Origin: Pseudomonas luteola NBRC 103146
GTDB lineage: Bacteria; Pseudomonadota; Gammaproteobacteria; Pseudomonadales; Pseudomonadaceae
Reading direction: 5' to 3'
Assembly (NCBI RefSeq): GCF_002091675.1
Contig: NZ_BDAE01000007.1
Location: 62,001 to 126,000 of the forward strand
Length of the DNA: 64,000 bases
Position 1 is the stretch's first letter, and the number at the start of each line of letters is the position of its first letter. The translations under genes were made by a program, and so were the position numbers. The notes below the pieces were generated by a model, which saw only the letters and a program-made list of their open reading frames with translations, was not told the origin of the DNA and ran no database searches. This document shows, one piece after another, positions 30,335-38,737 of this stretch.

Positions 30335-31105
30335 TTAGCCCCAGCCACCGTCGACAGGAAACTCGTGCCCTGTCAGTTGGGCACTGTCATCCGCCGCTAG
30401 GAACAGCACAGTAGGGGCAACGTGCTCAGGAAGCAGGCGCAGTTTGAGGCACTGGTGTTCCTGAATACGGGCTTCGTCTTCCGGCGTGATCCATTTCTCC
30501 AGCTGACGCTCGGTCATGATGCAGCCTGGCACAACCGTATTGACACGAATGGCATCGACACCCAGATCCCGTGCAAAGGTTCGTGTCAGTCCGTGTACCG
30601 CTGCTTTGGCACTGACATAGGCTGCCAGCCCGCCAAGCGCAAGCTGGACGCTGATGGAGCCAAAGTTGATGATCGATCCGCCGCCAGCCTGGATCATCTG
30701 TGGCGCAGCGGCCTGAATAGCAAAAAACAGGGGGCGAAGGTTGATGGCCATGCGGTCGTCCCAGTATTGGGTATCCACTTGGCGCCAATCGTGACGATCA
30801 TCATTGGCAGCGTTGTTAACCAAGACACGGATAGGCCCCAACGCTTGTCCTGCGTCCCTTATGGCTTCCTGAAGACTATCGATGTCTCGGATATCACAGC
30901 GGCGAAACCAGGGGGCTTGGCCGGTTTCGGTCTCCAGCTCAGTTATCAGGCGCTGACTGGCCTGCTCATCGATATCGATAAAGGCGACGTGTGCGCCTTG
31001 TGTGTGAAAGGCGCGAGTCAGGGCACCACCGATGCCGCTGCCGCCACCCGTAATGAAAACGGTGCGGTCCTTGAGGCTAGGGTACTGTGCAGTTGCTTGA
31101 TTCAT
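30335..31105 (-). CDS. xylB: short-chain dehydrogenase, probable D-xylose 1-dehydrogenase
   Basis: A 256-residue SDR that would oxidise D-xylose to xylonolactone with NAD+. The cofactor motif is TGGGSGIG. NNAANDDRHDW, INFGSISVQL, the catalytic YVSAK, ERQLEKWITPEDEA and TGHEFPVDGGW match the Caulobacter XylB pattern closely, including the unusual NDDRH. It is the last gene of the operon, 25 bp after the transporter gene. L-arabinose or another aldose cannot be excluded. Confidence 0.8.
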   Translation of the reverse strand: MNQATAQYPSLKDRTVFITGGGSGIGGALTRAFHTQGAHVAFIDIDEQASQRLITELETETGQAPWFRRCDIRDIDSLQEAIRDAGQALGPIRVLVNNAANDDRHDWRQVDTQYWDDRMAINLRPLFFAIQAAAPQMIQAGGGSIINFGSISVQLALGGLAAYVSAKAAVHGLTRTFARDLGVDAIRVNTVVPGCIMTERQLEKWITPEDEARIQEHQCLKLRLLPEHVAPTVLFLAADDSAQLTGHEFPVDGGWG

Positions 31106-31130
31106 TTAGATTTCTCTGTATGGACAAGAA

Positions 31131-32774
31131 TTAGGCGCGCTCGGCGACCAGGTCGGATGCTGAAGGCGTCCGAGGTGACCAGGCAGCATTCATTTCTTCC
31201 AGGGTTTTGTTTTTTGTCTCTGGGACCCAACGCCAGACAAATACAGCGGCCAGCAGGCCCATAACGCCATATACCCAATAGGCGAAGCCGTGGTTGAAAA
31301 GGTCGGTCAACCAGGCATTGCTGTTCATCATGGGGAACGTCCAGGACACCAGTAGATTGGCTAACCATTGAGTAGCGACAGCAACGGAAAGGGCGCCTCG
31401 AATGCTGTTAGGAAAGATCTCTGAAAGCAGAACCCACACCACAGGCCCCCAGGAAACTGCAAAGGCGGCTACGTACACCAGCATCATCAACAGGGCAGTA
31501 ATGCCTAGGCTTTGGAGGTAGAACGCTGTACCTAGCCCCAGCATGCTAGCGGCCATTCCAAGCGCGCCGATGATCATCAGGGGTTTACGCCCAACACGAT
31601 CTACTAAAACGATGGCAACAACCGTGAAGATCAGATTGACTGCACCAACAATGATGGTCTGGATCAACGAGACGTCTGCTTGGCTACCCATGTTCTTGAA
31701 GATTTCCGGCGCGTAGTACAGCACCACATTGATGCCCACAAACTGTTGGAAGATGGACAGCAGCATGGCAATCAGGATGAGGGTGCCGCCATAAGAGAGC
31801 CAGGGCGCTTCACGGTGGCTCTGCTGGAAGGACAGACGAATCTCATTAAGAATGGTTTGTGCTGCGGCAGAGCCGTTGATTTGTTCAAGTACCTCCATGG
31901 CACGGCCCGGTTGGCCTTTCATGACGAGATAGCGGGGTGTTTCAGGCGTCTTGAGAAGAAGCGCCATAAAGGCGAAAGCCGGTACGATCTCTGAGCCCAA
32001 CATCCATCGCCAGCCGTATTGGCTCAGCCATTCCGTAGTTTGGCCGCGGGCAATGAAGTAATTGACGAAATACACCAATAACATGCCAAAAATGATGCAG
32101 AACTGGTTGCACGACACCAGGCGACCACGCATGTGGCTGGGAGCAATTTCAGCGATGTACATAGGCGAAAGCATGGAGGCAATACCAACCCCTATTCCGC
32201 CTATGATCCTATATAGGTTAAAGGCGCTGATGTGCTCAATACCAAATACGTTGACGACTTCAGGCAAGGCAGAGCCGATAGCCGATACGATAAAAAGCAA
32301 GGCGGCTAGGGTCAGCCCGTTGCGACGGCCTAGACGCTGGCTGATATAGCCCGCAAAAAAGCCCCCAATTACGCAGCCTAGCAAGGCTGATGCAATGGTA
32401 AATCCAGTAATAGAGTTGGCGAGATTAGGCGTGATTTCATCAGGAAGAATGAAAACTTGCCTGTAAAACAGCCAGCCCGTAATAGCGGAAACAATCGCAG
32501 CAAACACTAAGCCACGCATGCGTCCGTAAAGCCGCATGAAGTAATAGATACTTAAGGCAAGCACAAGCAGGGTACTGAGCAGAAGCGTGTTCTTGAACTC
32601 AATGACGACCCGACTGGCCTGCATCGGGTCTTGAAACAACGGGTCAATAAAGTGCATCCGTATCGGTTCTACAGCACCGGAAATCACGGCAGTGTCGTAG
32701 CCGAACAGCAAGCCGCCGAATGCTGCGGCAATAGTGACGAATACCAAGAATCCAGAGGATTTGGCACGGTTCAT
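31131..32774 (-). CDS. sugar:proton symporter of the MFS sugar-porter family (XylE-like) with a two-helix insertion
   Basis: A 547-residue major facilitator of the sugar-porter group. Signatures are GGLLFGYDTAVISGAV in helix 1, RIIGGIGVGIASMLSPMYIAE, FQQFVGINVVLYYAPEI and WVPETKNKTLEEM. Most of it aligns with E. coli XylE. Between helices 1 and 2 (about residues 44-118) XylE has a short loop, but this protein has about 65 extra residues with two hydrophobic segments (about 63-82 and 88-106), so 14 helices are predicted. ATG 32774 has AGGAGA upstream. A TTG at 32837 with a perfect ribosome binding site would add 21 residues. Confidence 0.87.
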   Translation of the reverse strand: MNRAKSSGFLVFVTIAAAFGGLLFGYDTAVISGAVEPIRMHFIDPLFQDPMQASRVVIEFKNTLLLSTLLVLALSIYYFMRLYGRMRGLVFAAIVSAITGWLFYRQVFILPDEITPNLANSITGFTIASALLGCVIGGFFAGYISQRLGRRNGLTLAALLFIVSAIGSALPEVVNVFGIEHISAFNLYRIIGGIGVGIASMLSPMYIAEIAPSHMRGRLVSCNQFCIIFGMLLVYFVNYFIARGQTTEWLSQYGWRWMLGSEIVPAFAFMALLLKTPETPRYLVMKGQPGRAMEVLEQINGSAAAQTILNEIRLSFQQSHREAPWLSYGGTLILIAMLLSIFQQFVGINVVLYYAPEIFKNMGSQADVSLIQTIIVGAVNLIFTVVAIVLVDRVGRKPLMIIGALGMAASMLGLGTAFYLQSLGITALLMMLVYVAAFAVSWGPVVWVLLSEIFPNSIRGALSVAVATQWLANLLVSWTFPMMNSNAWLTDLFNHGFAYWVYGVMGLLAAVFVWRWVPETKNKTLEEMNAAWSPRTPSASDLVAERA

Positions 32775-32834
32775 GTTGTCTCCTAGGCTGTGGAGGCAGC
32801 CGGTTTTTGTATTTGTTAGCGATTCCCTGGAGTA

Positions 32835-32858
32835 CAACGATCCGCCTCCTTGCGGATC
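32835..32858 (-). promoter_or_regulatory. ribosome binding site in a hairpin loop upstream of the transporter gene
   Basis: On the minus strand a 7-bp stem GATCCGC/GCGGATC holds AAGGAG exactly in its 6-nt loop. A TTG codon (32837-32835) follows at ideal distance and is in frame with the transporter. It could give an N-terminally longer transporter or regulate its translation. The role is inferred. Confidence 0.4.
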
Positions 32859-32942
32859 AAAAAACTGTGCTGAGTAGTGAGGCAGGTTCAGCCTGGAGCA
32901 GTCAGGCTGAACAGTTCAGGTAAATACAGGGCGGCTGATGGG

Positions 32943-34160
32943 TCACTGCAGAGGAACAACGCTCAAGGGCAGGCCGCGGCGCTGAAGATTGTCCATTAGT
33001 GAGCGAATGCCGAAGGACCACGGGGCGGCTTGGTCGCTAGTGGTGACCCGGTTGCTCAGCGTGCCCAAACGCGATGTGCTGATCGTGACCACATCGCCCA
33101 GCTTGTGAGTGAAGCCACCGCCGGGTTGATCGCGATCCTGGCGTGGAGCGAATAGGGTACCGAGAAACAGGACAAACCCATCCGGGTACTGGTGGTTGGC
33201 ATTAAGCGTCTGCGCGACCAGATCGAGTGGGTCTCGGCTGATCTGGCGCATGGAGCTGTGGCCTTCCAGCAGATAGCCGTCTTCGCCGTGAATGCGCAAG
33301 TCAACCTCTGCCGAGCGCACATCGTCGATGCCGTAACTTTCATCGAAAAGACGAATGAAAGGGCCGATGGCTGTTGAAGCATTATTGTCCTTGGCTTTGG
33401 ACAGCAGCAGAGCGCTACGACCTTCAAAATCCCTGAGGTTTACATCGTTGCCCAAGGTCGCGCCCTGAACTTTGCCCGTACTGGAGACCACCAGCACAAT
33501 CTCAGGCTCTGGGTTGTTCCAGGTGGATTTGGGGTGAATACCAATGTCCGAGCCGTAACCTACCGCTGAAAGAGGCTGGGCCTTGGTAAACACTTCGGCG
33601 TCCGGCCCTATACCTACTTCCAGATATTGAGACCATAGGCCCTGCTCGATGAGTACCTTTCGTAGCGCTTCTGCCTGATCTGATCCTGGCACGATGTCGG
33701 ATAGATCAACGCCGATGCGCTCAGTCAATGAGGCGCGGATGTCAGCCGCCTTGCCCGGATCGCCCTTGGCCTGTTCTTCGACGACGCGCTCCAGCAGGCT
33801 GGCCGCGAAGGTGACACCGGCTGCCTTGATAGCCTGTAGATCGATCGGTGCGAGAAGCCAGGGCTTGCTCTCATCACGCTCGCGGCTGTCGCTATTGGCG
33901 AGCAGACCTGGCAGGTCTATCAGGGGAGCTGGCAACGGCAGCTCACGAAGATAGGCAGCAGGGTTGTCCAGTTCCATCAGCGCAGATATGGTCGAAACCG
34001 AGGTGCTGATGTCATACACCGCCTGCTCTTTGACGAGCACCACGGCAGGGCCGGCGGTGGAGCCGGGTAGCCAGACACGGCCGACCCAGGTACCAGCGGC
34101 CATGTCGTCAGGCGCTTGATAGGCCGCCGTCAGGGGATGTGAAGGCGTGTAGGAAGACAT
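32943..34160 (-). CDS. xylX: 2-keto-3-deoxy-D-xylonate dehydratase (fumarylacetoacetate hydrolase family)
   Basis: A 405-residue member of the FAH family, in the long form typical of XylX. XylX dehydrates 2-keto-3-deoxyxylonate to alpha-ketoglutarate semialdehyde. The fold signatures are GIGPDAEVFTKAQPL, the metal-binding WNNPEPEIVLVV and LGNDVNLRDFEGRSALLLSKAKD. Substrate specificity is inferred from the neighbouring xylD and xylB homologues. ATG 34160 is preceded by AAGGAG in the 14-bp gap after xylD. A TTG that overlaps the xylD stop is less likely. Confidence 0.8.
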   Translation of the reverse strand: MSSYTPSHPLTAAYQAPDDMAAGTWVGRVWLPGSTAGPAVVLVKEQAVYDISTSVSTISALMELDNPAAYLRELPLPAPLIDLPGLLANSDSRERDESKPWLLAPIDLQAIKAAGVTFAASLLERVVEEQAKGDPGKAADIRASLTERIGVDLSDIVPGSDQAEALRKVLIEQGLWSQYLEVGIGPDAEVFTKAQPLSAVGYGSDIGIHPKSTWNNPEPEIVLVVSSTGKVQGATLGNDVNLRDFEGRSALLLSKAKDNNASTAIGPFIRLFDESYGIDDVRSAEVDLRIHGEDGYLLEGHSSMRQISRDPLDLVAQTLNANHQYPDGFVLFLGTLFAPRQDRDQPGGGFTHKLGDVVTISTSRLGTLSNRVTTSDQAAPWSFGIRSLMDNLQRRGLPLSVVPLQ

Positions 34161-34174
34161 GCGGTTCTCCTTGC

Positions 34175-35959
34175 TCAATGGGAGTGGCGAGGGGCACCGT
34201 TTTCGGTGATCACTCGCATATACAGGGTGGCTGGCTCCAGGCAGCCGCCAGTCGATAACTGCCCGACCAGTTTGCGGTAGAGCTCCTGCCAGGGGGTCTG
34301 AGAGGGCGGAATGCTGGGCAAGGCCTCACCGCGCCGACGCTCCAGTTCATCCTCGTCGATCAGCAGTTCGACCCGTCGTGCATTAAGGTCGACCCTCAGG
34401 CGGTCCCCTGTTCTGAGCAGGGCAAGTCCGCCGCCTATAGCTGCTTCGGGTGACATGTTGAGAATAGACGGGCTGGCTGAGGTGCCGCTCTGGCGTCCGT
34501 CACCCATGCAGGGCAGTGAATCGATGCCTCGACGGATCAGTTCTGAAGGTGGCGCCATGTTGACCACCTCGGCGCTGCCGGGGTATCCCACTGTGCCGCA
34601 ACCGCGAATGACCAGGATGCAGTGCTCATCGATTTCCAGGCTGGGATCGTTGATGCGGGCGTGATAGTCCTCAGGCCCCTCGAAGACAATCGCACGCGTC
34701 TCGAAGGTGTTCTCCTTGCCTGGCTCGGCCAGATAGGTCTGACGGAACGCTTCACCAATAACCGAGACCTTCATGATGGCGCTATCGAAAAAATTGCCGC
34801 TCAGGACGATAAACCCGGCGCGATGCTTGAGGGGCGATTCACAGGGGCGAATCACATCGTTATCCAGTGTCTGATGTTGCGTGATGATCTCGCCAATGGT
34901 TTTGCCGGAGACGGTGTTGCAGTGCCGATGGATCAAACCGGCCTTATCCAGTTCGTGAAGCACGGCCGGTACACCGCCCGCGCGGTGAAAGCTTTCACCC
35001 AGGTATTCACCTGCCGGCATGCAATTGACCAGCAACGGGACGTCCTCGCCCAGGCGCTGCCAATCTTCCAGGCTCAGATCGATACCCATGTGGCGGGCAA
35101 TCGCGATCAGATGTGGAGGGCAGTTGCTGGAAGCCCCTAGGGCCGAAGCCAGCACGATGGCATTTTCGAATGCCTCTCGCGTCATGATCTGCGAAGGGCG
35201 GATCTCTTTTTTCACCAGGTCGACAATGCGCTTGCCTGTGACGTAGGCCATCTGGCCACGCTCGCGGTAGGCAGCCGGAATACTGGCGCACCCAGGCAGC
35301 GACATGCCGAGCGCCTCGGCCAGTGAGTTCATGGAGAGGGCTGTGCCCATGGTGTTGCAGTGGCCGATAGACGGAGAGGCCGCCGTGGTCATTTCCATGA
35401 AGCCTTCGTAGTCGATCGTCCCGGCAGACAATAGGTTGCGTGCATGCCAAAGCACGGTTCCGGAGCCGATACGCTTGCCGTTATGCCAGCCGTCCAGCAT
35501 GGGGCCGCCGGAAAGCACGATGGCAGGAAGATCTGTCGTGGCGGCTGCCATCAGGCAGGCCGGGGTGGTTTTGTCGCAGCCTGTAGTCAACACCACGCCA
35601 TCGAGCGGATAGCCGTGCAGAATCTCCACAAGCCCGAGATAAGCCAGGTTTCGATCAAGCGCAGCGGTAGGCCGCCGGCTCTGCTCAGCGAGCGGGTGCA
35701 CCGGAAACTCCATGGGGATTCCGCCTGCGTCACGAATGCCGGCCTTGACGCGTTGGGCAAGTTCCAAATGGTGGCGGTTGCAGGGGGCCAGGTCACTACC
35801 TGTCTGGGCGATCCCGATAATAGGTCGACCCGATTGCAATTCATCACGGGTCAGTCCGTAGTTCATATAGCGCTCGACATAAAGCGCGGTCATGTCGGCA
35901 TGGGCAGGATCATCAAACCATTGCTGGCTGCGTAGTCGGCGTTGTGTGGATTCACTCAT
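34175..35959 (-). CDS. xylD: D-xylonate dehydratase (IlvD/EDD family)
   Basis: A 594-residue iron-sulfur dehydratase that should convert D-xylonate to 2-keto-3-deoxyxylonate. It closely follows the Caulobacter XylD pattern: WFDDPAHADMTALYVERYMN, PIIGIAQTGSD, TTGCDKTTPA and GHCNTMG with cluster cysteines, MGDGRQSGTSASPSILN, and a His-rich end (PRHSH). IlvD itself and Edd differ in these places. It is the first gene of the minus-strand operon and is divergent from the LacI-family gene. Arabonate or another sugar acid is a possible alternative substrate. Confidence 0.87.
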   Translation of the reverse strand: MSESTQRRLRSQQWFDDPAHADMTALYVERYMNYGLTRDELQSGRPIIGIAQTGSDLAPCNRHHLELAQRVKAGIRDAGGIPMEFPVHPLAEQSRRPTAALDRNLAYLGLVEILHGYPLDGVVLTTGCDKTTPACLMAAATTDLPAIVLSGGPMLDGWHNGKRIGSGTVLWHARNLLSAGTIDYEGFMEMTTAASPSIGHCNTMGTALSMNSLAEALGMSLPGCASIPAAYRERGQMAYVTGKRIVDLVKKEIRPSQIMTREAFENAIVLASALGASSNCPPHLIAIARHMGIDLSLEDWQRLGEDVPLLVNCMPAGEYLGESFHRAGGVPAVLHELDKAGLIHRHCNTVSGKTIGEIITQHQTLDNDVIRPCESPLKHRAGFIVLSGNFFDSAIMKVSVIGEAFRQTYLAEPGKENTFETRAIVFEGPEDYHARINDPSLEIDEHCILVIRGCGTVGYPGSAEVVNMAPPSELIRRGIDSLPCMGDGRQSGTSASPSILNMSPEAAIGGGLALLRTGDRLRVDLNARRVELLIDEDELERRRGEALPSIPPSQTPWQELYRKLVGQLSTGGCLEPATLYMRVITENGAPRHSH

Positions 35960-36099
35960 GCTTTGTTGTTCTTCAGATCAGAGGTGAAGGGGCGCAGCGA
36001 GCGCTCCGGAGCGATGACAGGTATCAGACGCTGTGCTGGAAAAGGACGTGTGAGGGGCAAGGACATGATGCGTTCACCACTATTGTTTTTATCAAGCGA

Positions 36100-36137
36100 A
36101 TGTTAGCGCCTACATTTCGATGTTAGCGCCTACATTT
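36100..36137. promoter_or_regulatory. tandem operators for the LacI-family regulator
   Basis: ATGTTAGCGCCTACATTT occurs twice (36100-36117 and 36120-36137), exactly 20 bp apart. Each copy is an imperfect dyad around GCGC (ATGTTA ... TACAT), the form of a LacI/GntR-family operator. It resembles, from memory, the TGTTAGCGCTACCA motif of the Caulobacter xylose regulator. The pair lies between the two divergent genes and next to a TTGATA on the minus strand (36097-36092) that could be the xylD -35 box. Confidence 0.75.
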
Positions 36138-36155
36138 TGTTTGTAAAGACCTCTT

Positions 36156-36184
36156 TTGACGCTAAAATCAGCTGTGCTTATAAC
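36156..36184 (+). promoter_or_regulatory. promoter of the LacI-family gene (leaderless transcript predicted)
   Basis: -35 TTGACG (36156-36161), a 17-bp spacer and -10 TATAAC (36179-36184) predict a transcription start at about 36190-36192. The ATG ATG start pair of the gene lies at 36192-36197. The mRNA would have essentially no leader, which fits the lack of a ribosome binding site. Confidence 0.65.
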
Positions 36185-36191
36185 GGTATGG

Positions 36192-37229
36192 ATGATGAGA
36201 AACCGGAAACCGGCTCGTAGACGAGTCACGATGCAGGACATAGCGGAACACGTCGGCGTGAGTTCGATTACGGTTTCCCGAGCGCTCAAGACGCCGGAAA
36301 AGGTCGCCGTGCCGGTGCGTGACAAGATCCTCGAAGCATGCAGCCAGCTGGGCTACGTCCCCAACCAAGCCGCTATGGCCCTGGCGTCGGCACGTTCCCA
36401 GAATATTGTCGTGTTGATCCCCTCGCTTACCAATAGCGTGTTCGTCGACATCCTGGTCGGCATCAAGGAGCGGCTCGACCGGCATGGTTATAACCTGCTC
36501 ATCGGCATAACCGGCTACTCGCTCGAACAGGAGGAACACCTGCTGCGTACCTATCTGCAGCATTCCCCGGATGGGGTGATCCTGACGGGTATCGACCATA
36601 CGCCCGGGCTATGGGCATTGCTGGAACAACAGCAGATTCCAACGGTGCATACCATCGAAACCCTGACGCGGGACGATTGTTGGAGCGTAGGGTTTTCCCA
36701 GTTTGCCGCTGGGTATGCCGCGGCCCGTCATCTGATCGAGTGCGGCTATCGACGTATCGGCATCATTGGCGCGCAGGGCGATCCACGTACGCTGCGGCGT
36801 CGGGATGGGTGCCGCCAGGCGCTTGAGGAAGCCGGGTTATATGATCCACAGCGGGAGCTGTTTGTGACCAGCAACTCTTCCCTGGCACTGGGGGCAGAGC
36901 TGTTTGAGCGGATGCACCGTGCACATTCCGATTGTGAGGCGCTGTTCTTTTGCAATGATGACTTGGCGCAGGGCGCTGTTTTCAAATGCGGCCGCCTGGG
37001 TATTGCCGTTCCCGACCGCATGGCCATCATGGGCTTCCATGACCTAAACGGGTCGGCCTGGACGTCTCCGCCGCTCACGACTGTGGCAACACCACGCTAT
37101 CGCATCGGTTGTGAGGCCGCAGAGCTGCTTGTCGCTCATCTGGCGGGGCAGGACAGGCCGGAGCGTCATGTAGACCTGGGATTTGAAATCGTTCACCGCG
37201 AAACGACACGGCTTGATCCCAGGGCCTAG
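36192..37229 (+). CDS. xylR: LacI-family transcriptional regulator of the xylose operon
   Basis: A 345-residue regulator with an N-terminal LacI helix-turn-helix (VTMQDIAEHVGVSSITVSRAL), a hinge, and a periplasmic-binding-protein-like sugar domain (VVLIPSLTNSVFVDILVGI; CNDDLAQGAVF; VATPRYRIGCEAAELL). It is of the GntR/XylR subgroup. It is divergent from xylD and has tandem operators between them, so it probably represses both directions and is released by xylose or a pathway intermediate. ATG 36192 or ATG 36195 starts the protein. The TTG at 36156 is part of the promoter. Confidence 0.85.
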   Translation: MMRNRKPARRRVTMQDIAEHVGVSSITVSRALKTPEKVAVPVRDKILEACSQLGYVPNQAAMALASARSQNIVVLIPSLTNSVFVDILVGIKERLDRHGYNLLIGITGYSLEQEEHLLRTYLQHSPDGVILTGIDHTPGLWALLEQQQIPTVHTIETLTRDDCWSVGFSQFAAGYAAARHLIECGYRRIGIIGAQGDPRTLRRRDGCRQALEEAGLYDPQRELFVTSNSSLALGAELFERMHRAHSDCEALFFCNDDLAQGAVFKCGRLGIAVPDRMAIMGFHDLNGSAWTSPPLTTVATPRYRIGCEAAELLVAHLAGQDRPERHVDLGFEIVHRETTRLDPRA

Positions 37230-37352
37230 GTCGCTCATCTCCCATCAGTCTGAAAGCGTGCGTCTCCGCTTACTTAATTGAGAGTGCTTCTTATCTTTGA
37301 GTGAAATCGGGTGTATTGTGCGCTCCTCCAATTTCCCGAGGGACTGCATTTC

Positions 37353-38723
37353 ATGTCTTTCACGCGGCGCCAGGTGCTCGGCGGTTTGACCGGTCTGGTT
37401 GTGGTAGGGGTAGGCGCTGGCGGCGCTCGCTGGTGGCTGGGGCGGCCACAGGTGGCCAAAGCATATGACTACGAGCTGATCGCGGCGCCGCTGGATGTCG
37501 AGTTGGTGCCAGGGCATATTACGCCTGCGCTGGCCTATGGCGGCCAATTTCCAGGCAAGGAAATTCGGGCGCGGCAAGGCGAATGGTTGCGTGTCCGCTT
37601 CACTAATCATCTCGATCAGCCCACCACGATTCACTGGCATGGCATTCGTCTGCCCATCGAGATGGATGGCGTACCGTATATCTCGCAGGCACCAGTGCTG
37701 CCGGGCGAGAGTTTCGTCTATCAGTTCAAGACGCCGGACGCCGGAACCTATTGGTATCACCCGCATGTCGCCAGCAGTGAGCAACTGGGGCGAGGCCTGG
37801 AAGGACCGCTTATTGTCGAAGAGCGTGAGCCGACCGGCTTTGCGCACGACATGACGTTGTGCCTGAAGAACTGGCATGTGGATGATCAAGGAGCCTTTAC
37901 AGCGTTCAGCATTCCTCGAGAGGCGGCTCGCGTAGGCACGCTGGGTCGGCTGACCACGGTAAATGGAAAGCACGTTCCCACTATTGATCTACCCGCGGGC
38001 GCAGTGGTGCGTTTGCGCATTCTGAATGTGGATAACACGGCAACCTACCGATTGAACCTGACGGATGTCGAGGCGCGTATTTATGCACTGGACGGCCATC
38101 CCATCGAGCCTCGGGCGTTTGGCGATGAGTACCTGCTAGGCCCTGGTATGCGCATCGATCTGGCATATAGGGTACCGGCAGCCGGGACAACGGTGTCCCT
38201 GCGTAACGGCCCGCTGCGATTGGCCACCCTGGGGTCTACCGATCAGGGCGCCCAGTCTGGAGAATGGCCGCGGCCCTTGCCGCCCAACCCTGTCAGCGAG
38301 CCGGACCTTGAACGCGCGGAAACCGTAAACTTTCGCTTCGAATGGGTAGCGACTCTGGCCAGCGACCCGGCGTACTGCGGCAAGGCGATGTACTGGCAGA
38401 TCAACGGCCAGGCCGGTGGCGAGCACAAGGAAGGGGACCCGCATCCAGCGTTGGCGAAGCTCAAGCTTGGGCAGAGTTACATCCTTGAGTTTCGTAACAT
38501 GGCCCAGTATTTCCATCCTGTGCATCTGCATGGGCTGACCTTCAAGGTCTTGAGTTCGGACCGGCATCCCGTGACGCCGTACTATACCGATACCTACCTG
38601 CTCGGCAAGAACGAGACAGCTCGGGTAGCGCTGATGGCCGATAATCCGGGACAATGGATGCTTCACTGCCATGTGATCGACCACATGGAAACCGGCCTCA
38701 TGGGGACCATTGAGGTCAGCTGA
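37353..38723 (+). CDS. Tat-exported multicopper oxidase
   Basis: A 456-residue three-domain multicopper oxidase. The twin-arginine signal (SFTRRQVLGG plus a hydrophobic stretch to residue 28) sends it folded to the periplasm. The copper ligands are complete: HWHG (94-97), HPH (136-138), HPVHLHG and HCHVIDHMETGLMG near the C-terminus, so type 1 and trinuclear sites are predicted. There is no methionine-rich insert as in CueO. It probably oxidises Cu(I) or phenolic substrates. ATG 37353 has GAGGGA upstream. It is not obviously part of the xylose unit. Confidence 0.9.
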   Translation: MSFTRRQVLGGLTGLVVVGVGAGGARWWLGRPQVAKAYDYELIAAPLDVELVPGHITPALAYGGQFPGKEIRARQGEWLRVRFTNHLDQPTTIHWHGIRLPIEMDGVPYISQAPVLPGESFVYQFKTPDAGTYWYHPHVASSEQLGRGLEGPLIVEEREPTGFAHDMTLCLKNWHVDDQGAFTAFSIPREAARVGTLGRLTTVNGKHVPTIDLPAGAVVRLRILNVDNTATYRLNLTDVEARIYALDGHPIEPRAFGDEYLLGPGMRIDLAYRVPAAGTTVSLRNGPLRLATLGSTDQGAQSGEWPRPLPPNPVSEPDLERAETVNFRFEWVATLASDPAYCGKAMYWQINGQAGGEHKEGDPHPALAKLKLGQSYILEFRNMAQYFHPVHLHGLTFKVLSSDRHPVTPYYTDTYLLGKNETARVALMADNPGQWMLHCHVIDHMETGLMGTIEVS

Positions 38724-38737
38724 CGTTTGAGCTTGTC

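Noticed and set aside
36156-36191. TTG at 36156 as the start of the LacI-family regulator
   Set aside because: This TTG is part of the -35 box of a good promoter, and no ribosome binding site precedes it.
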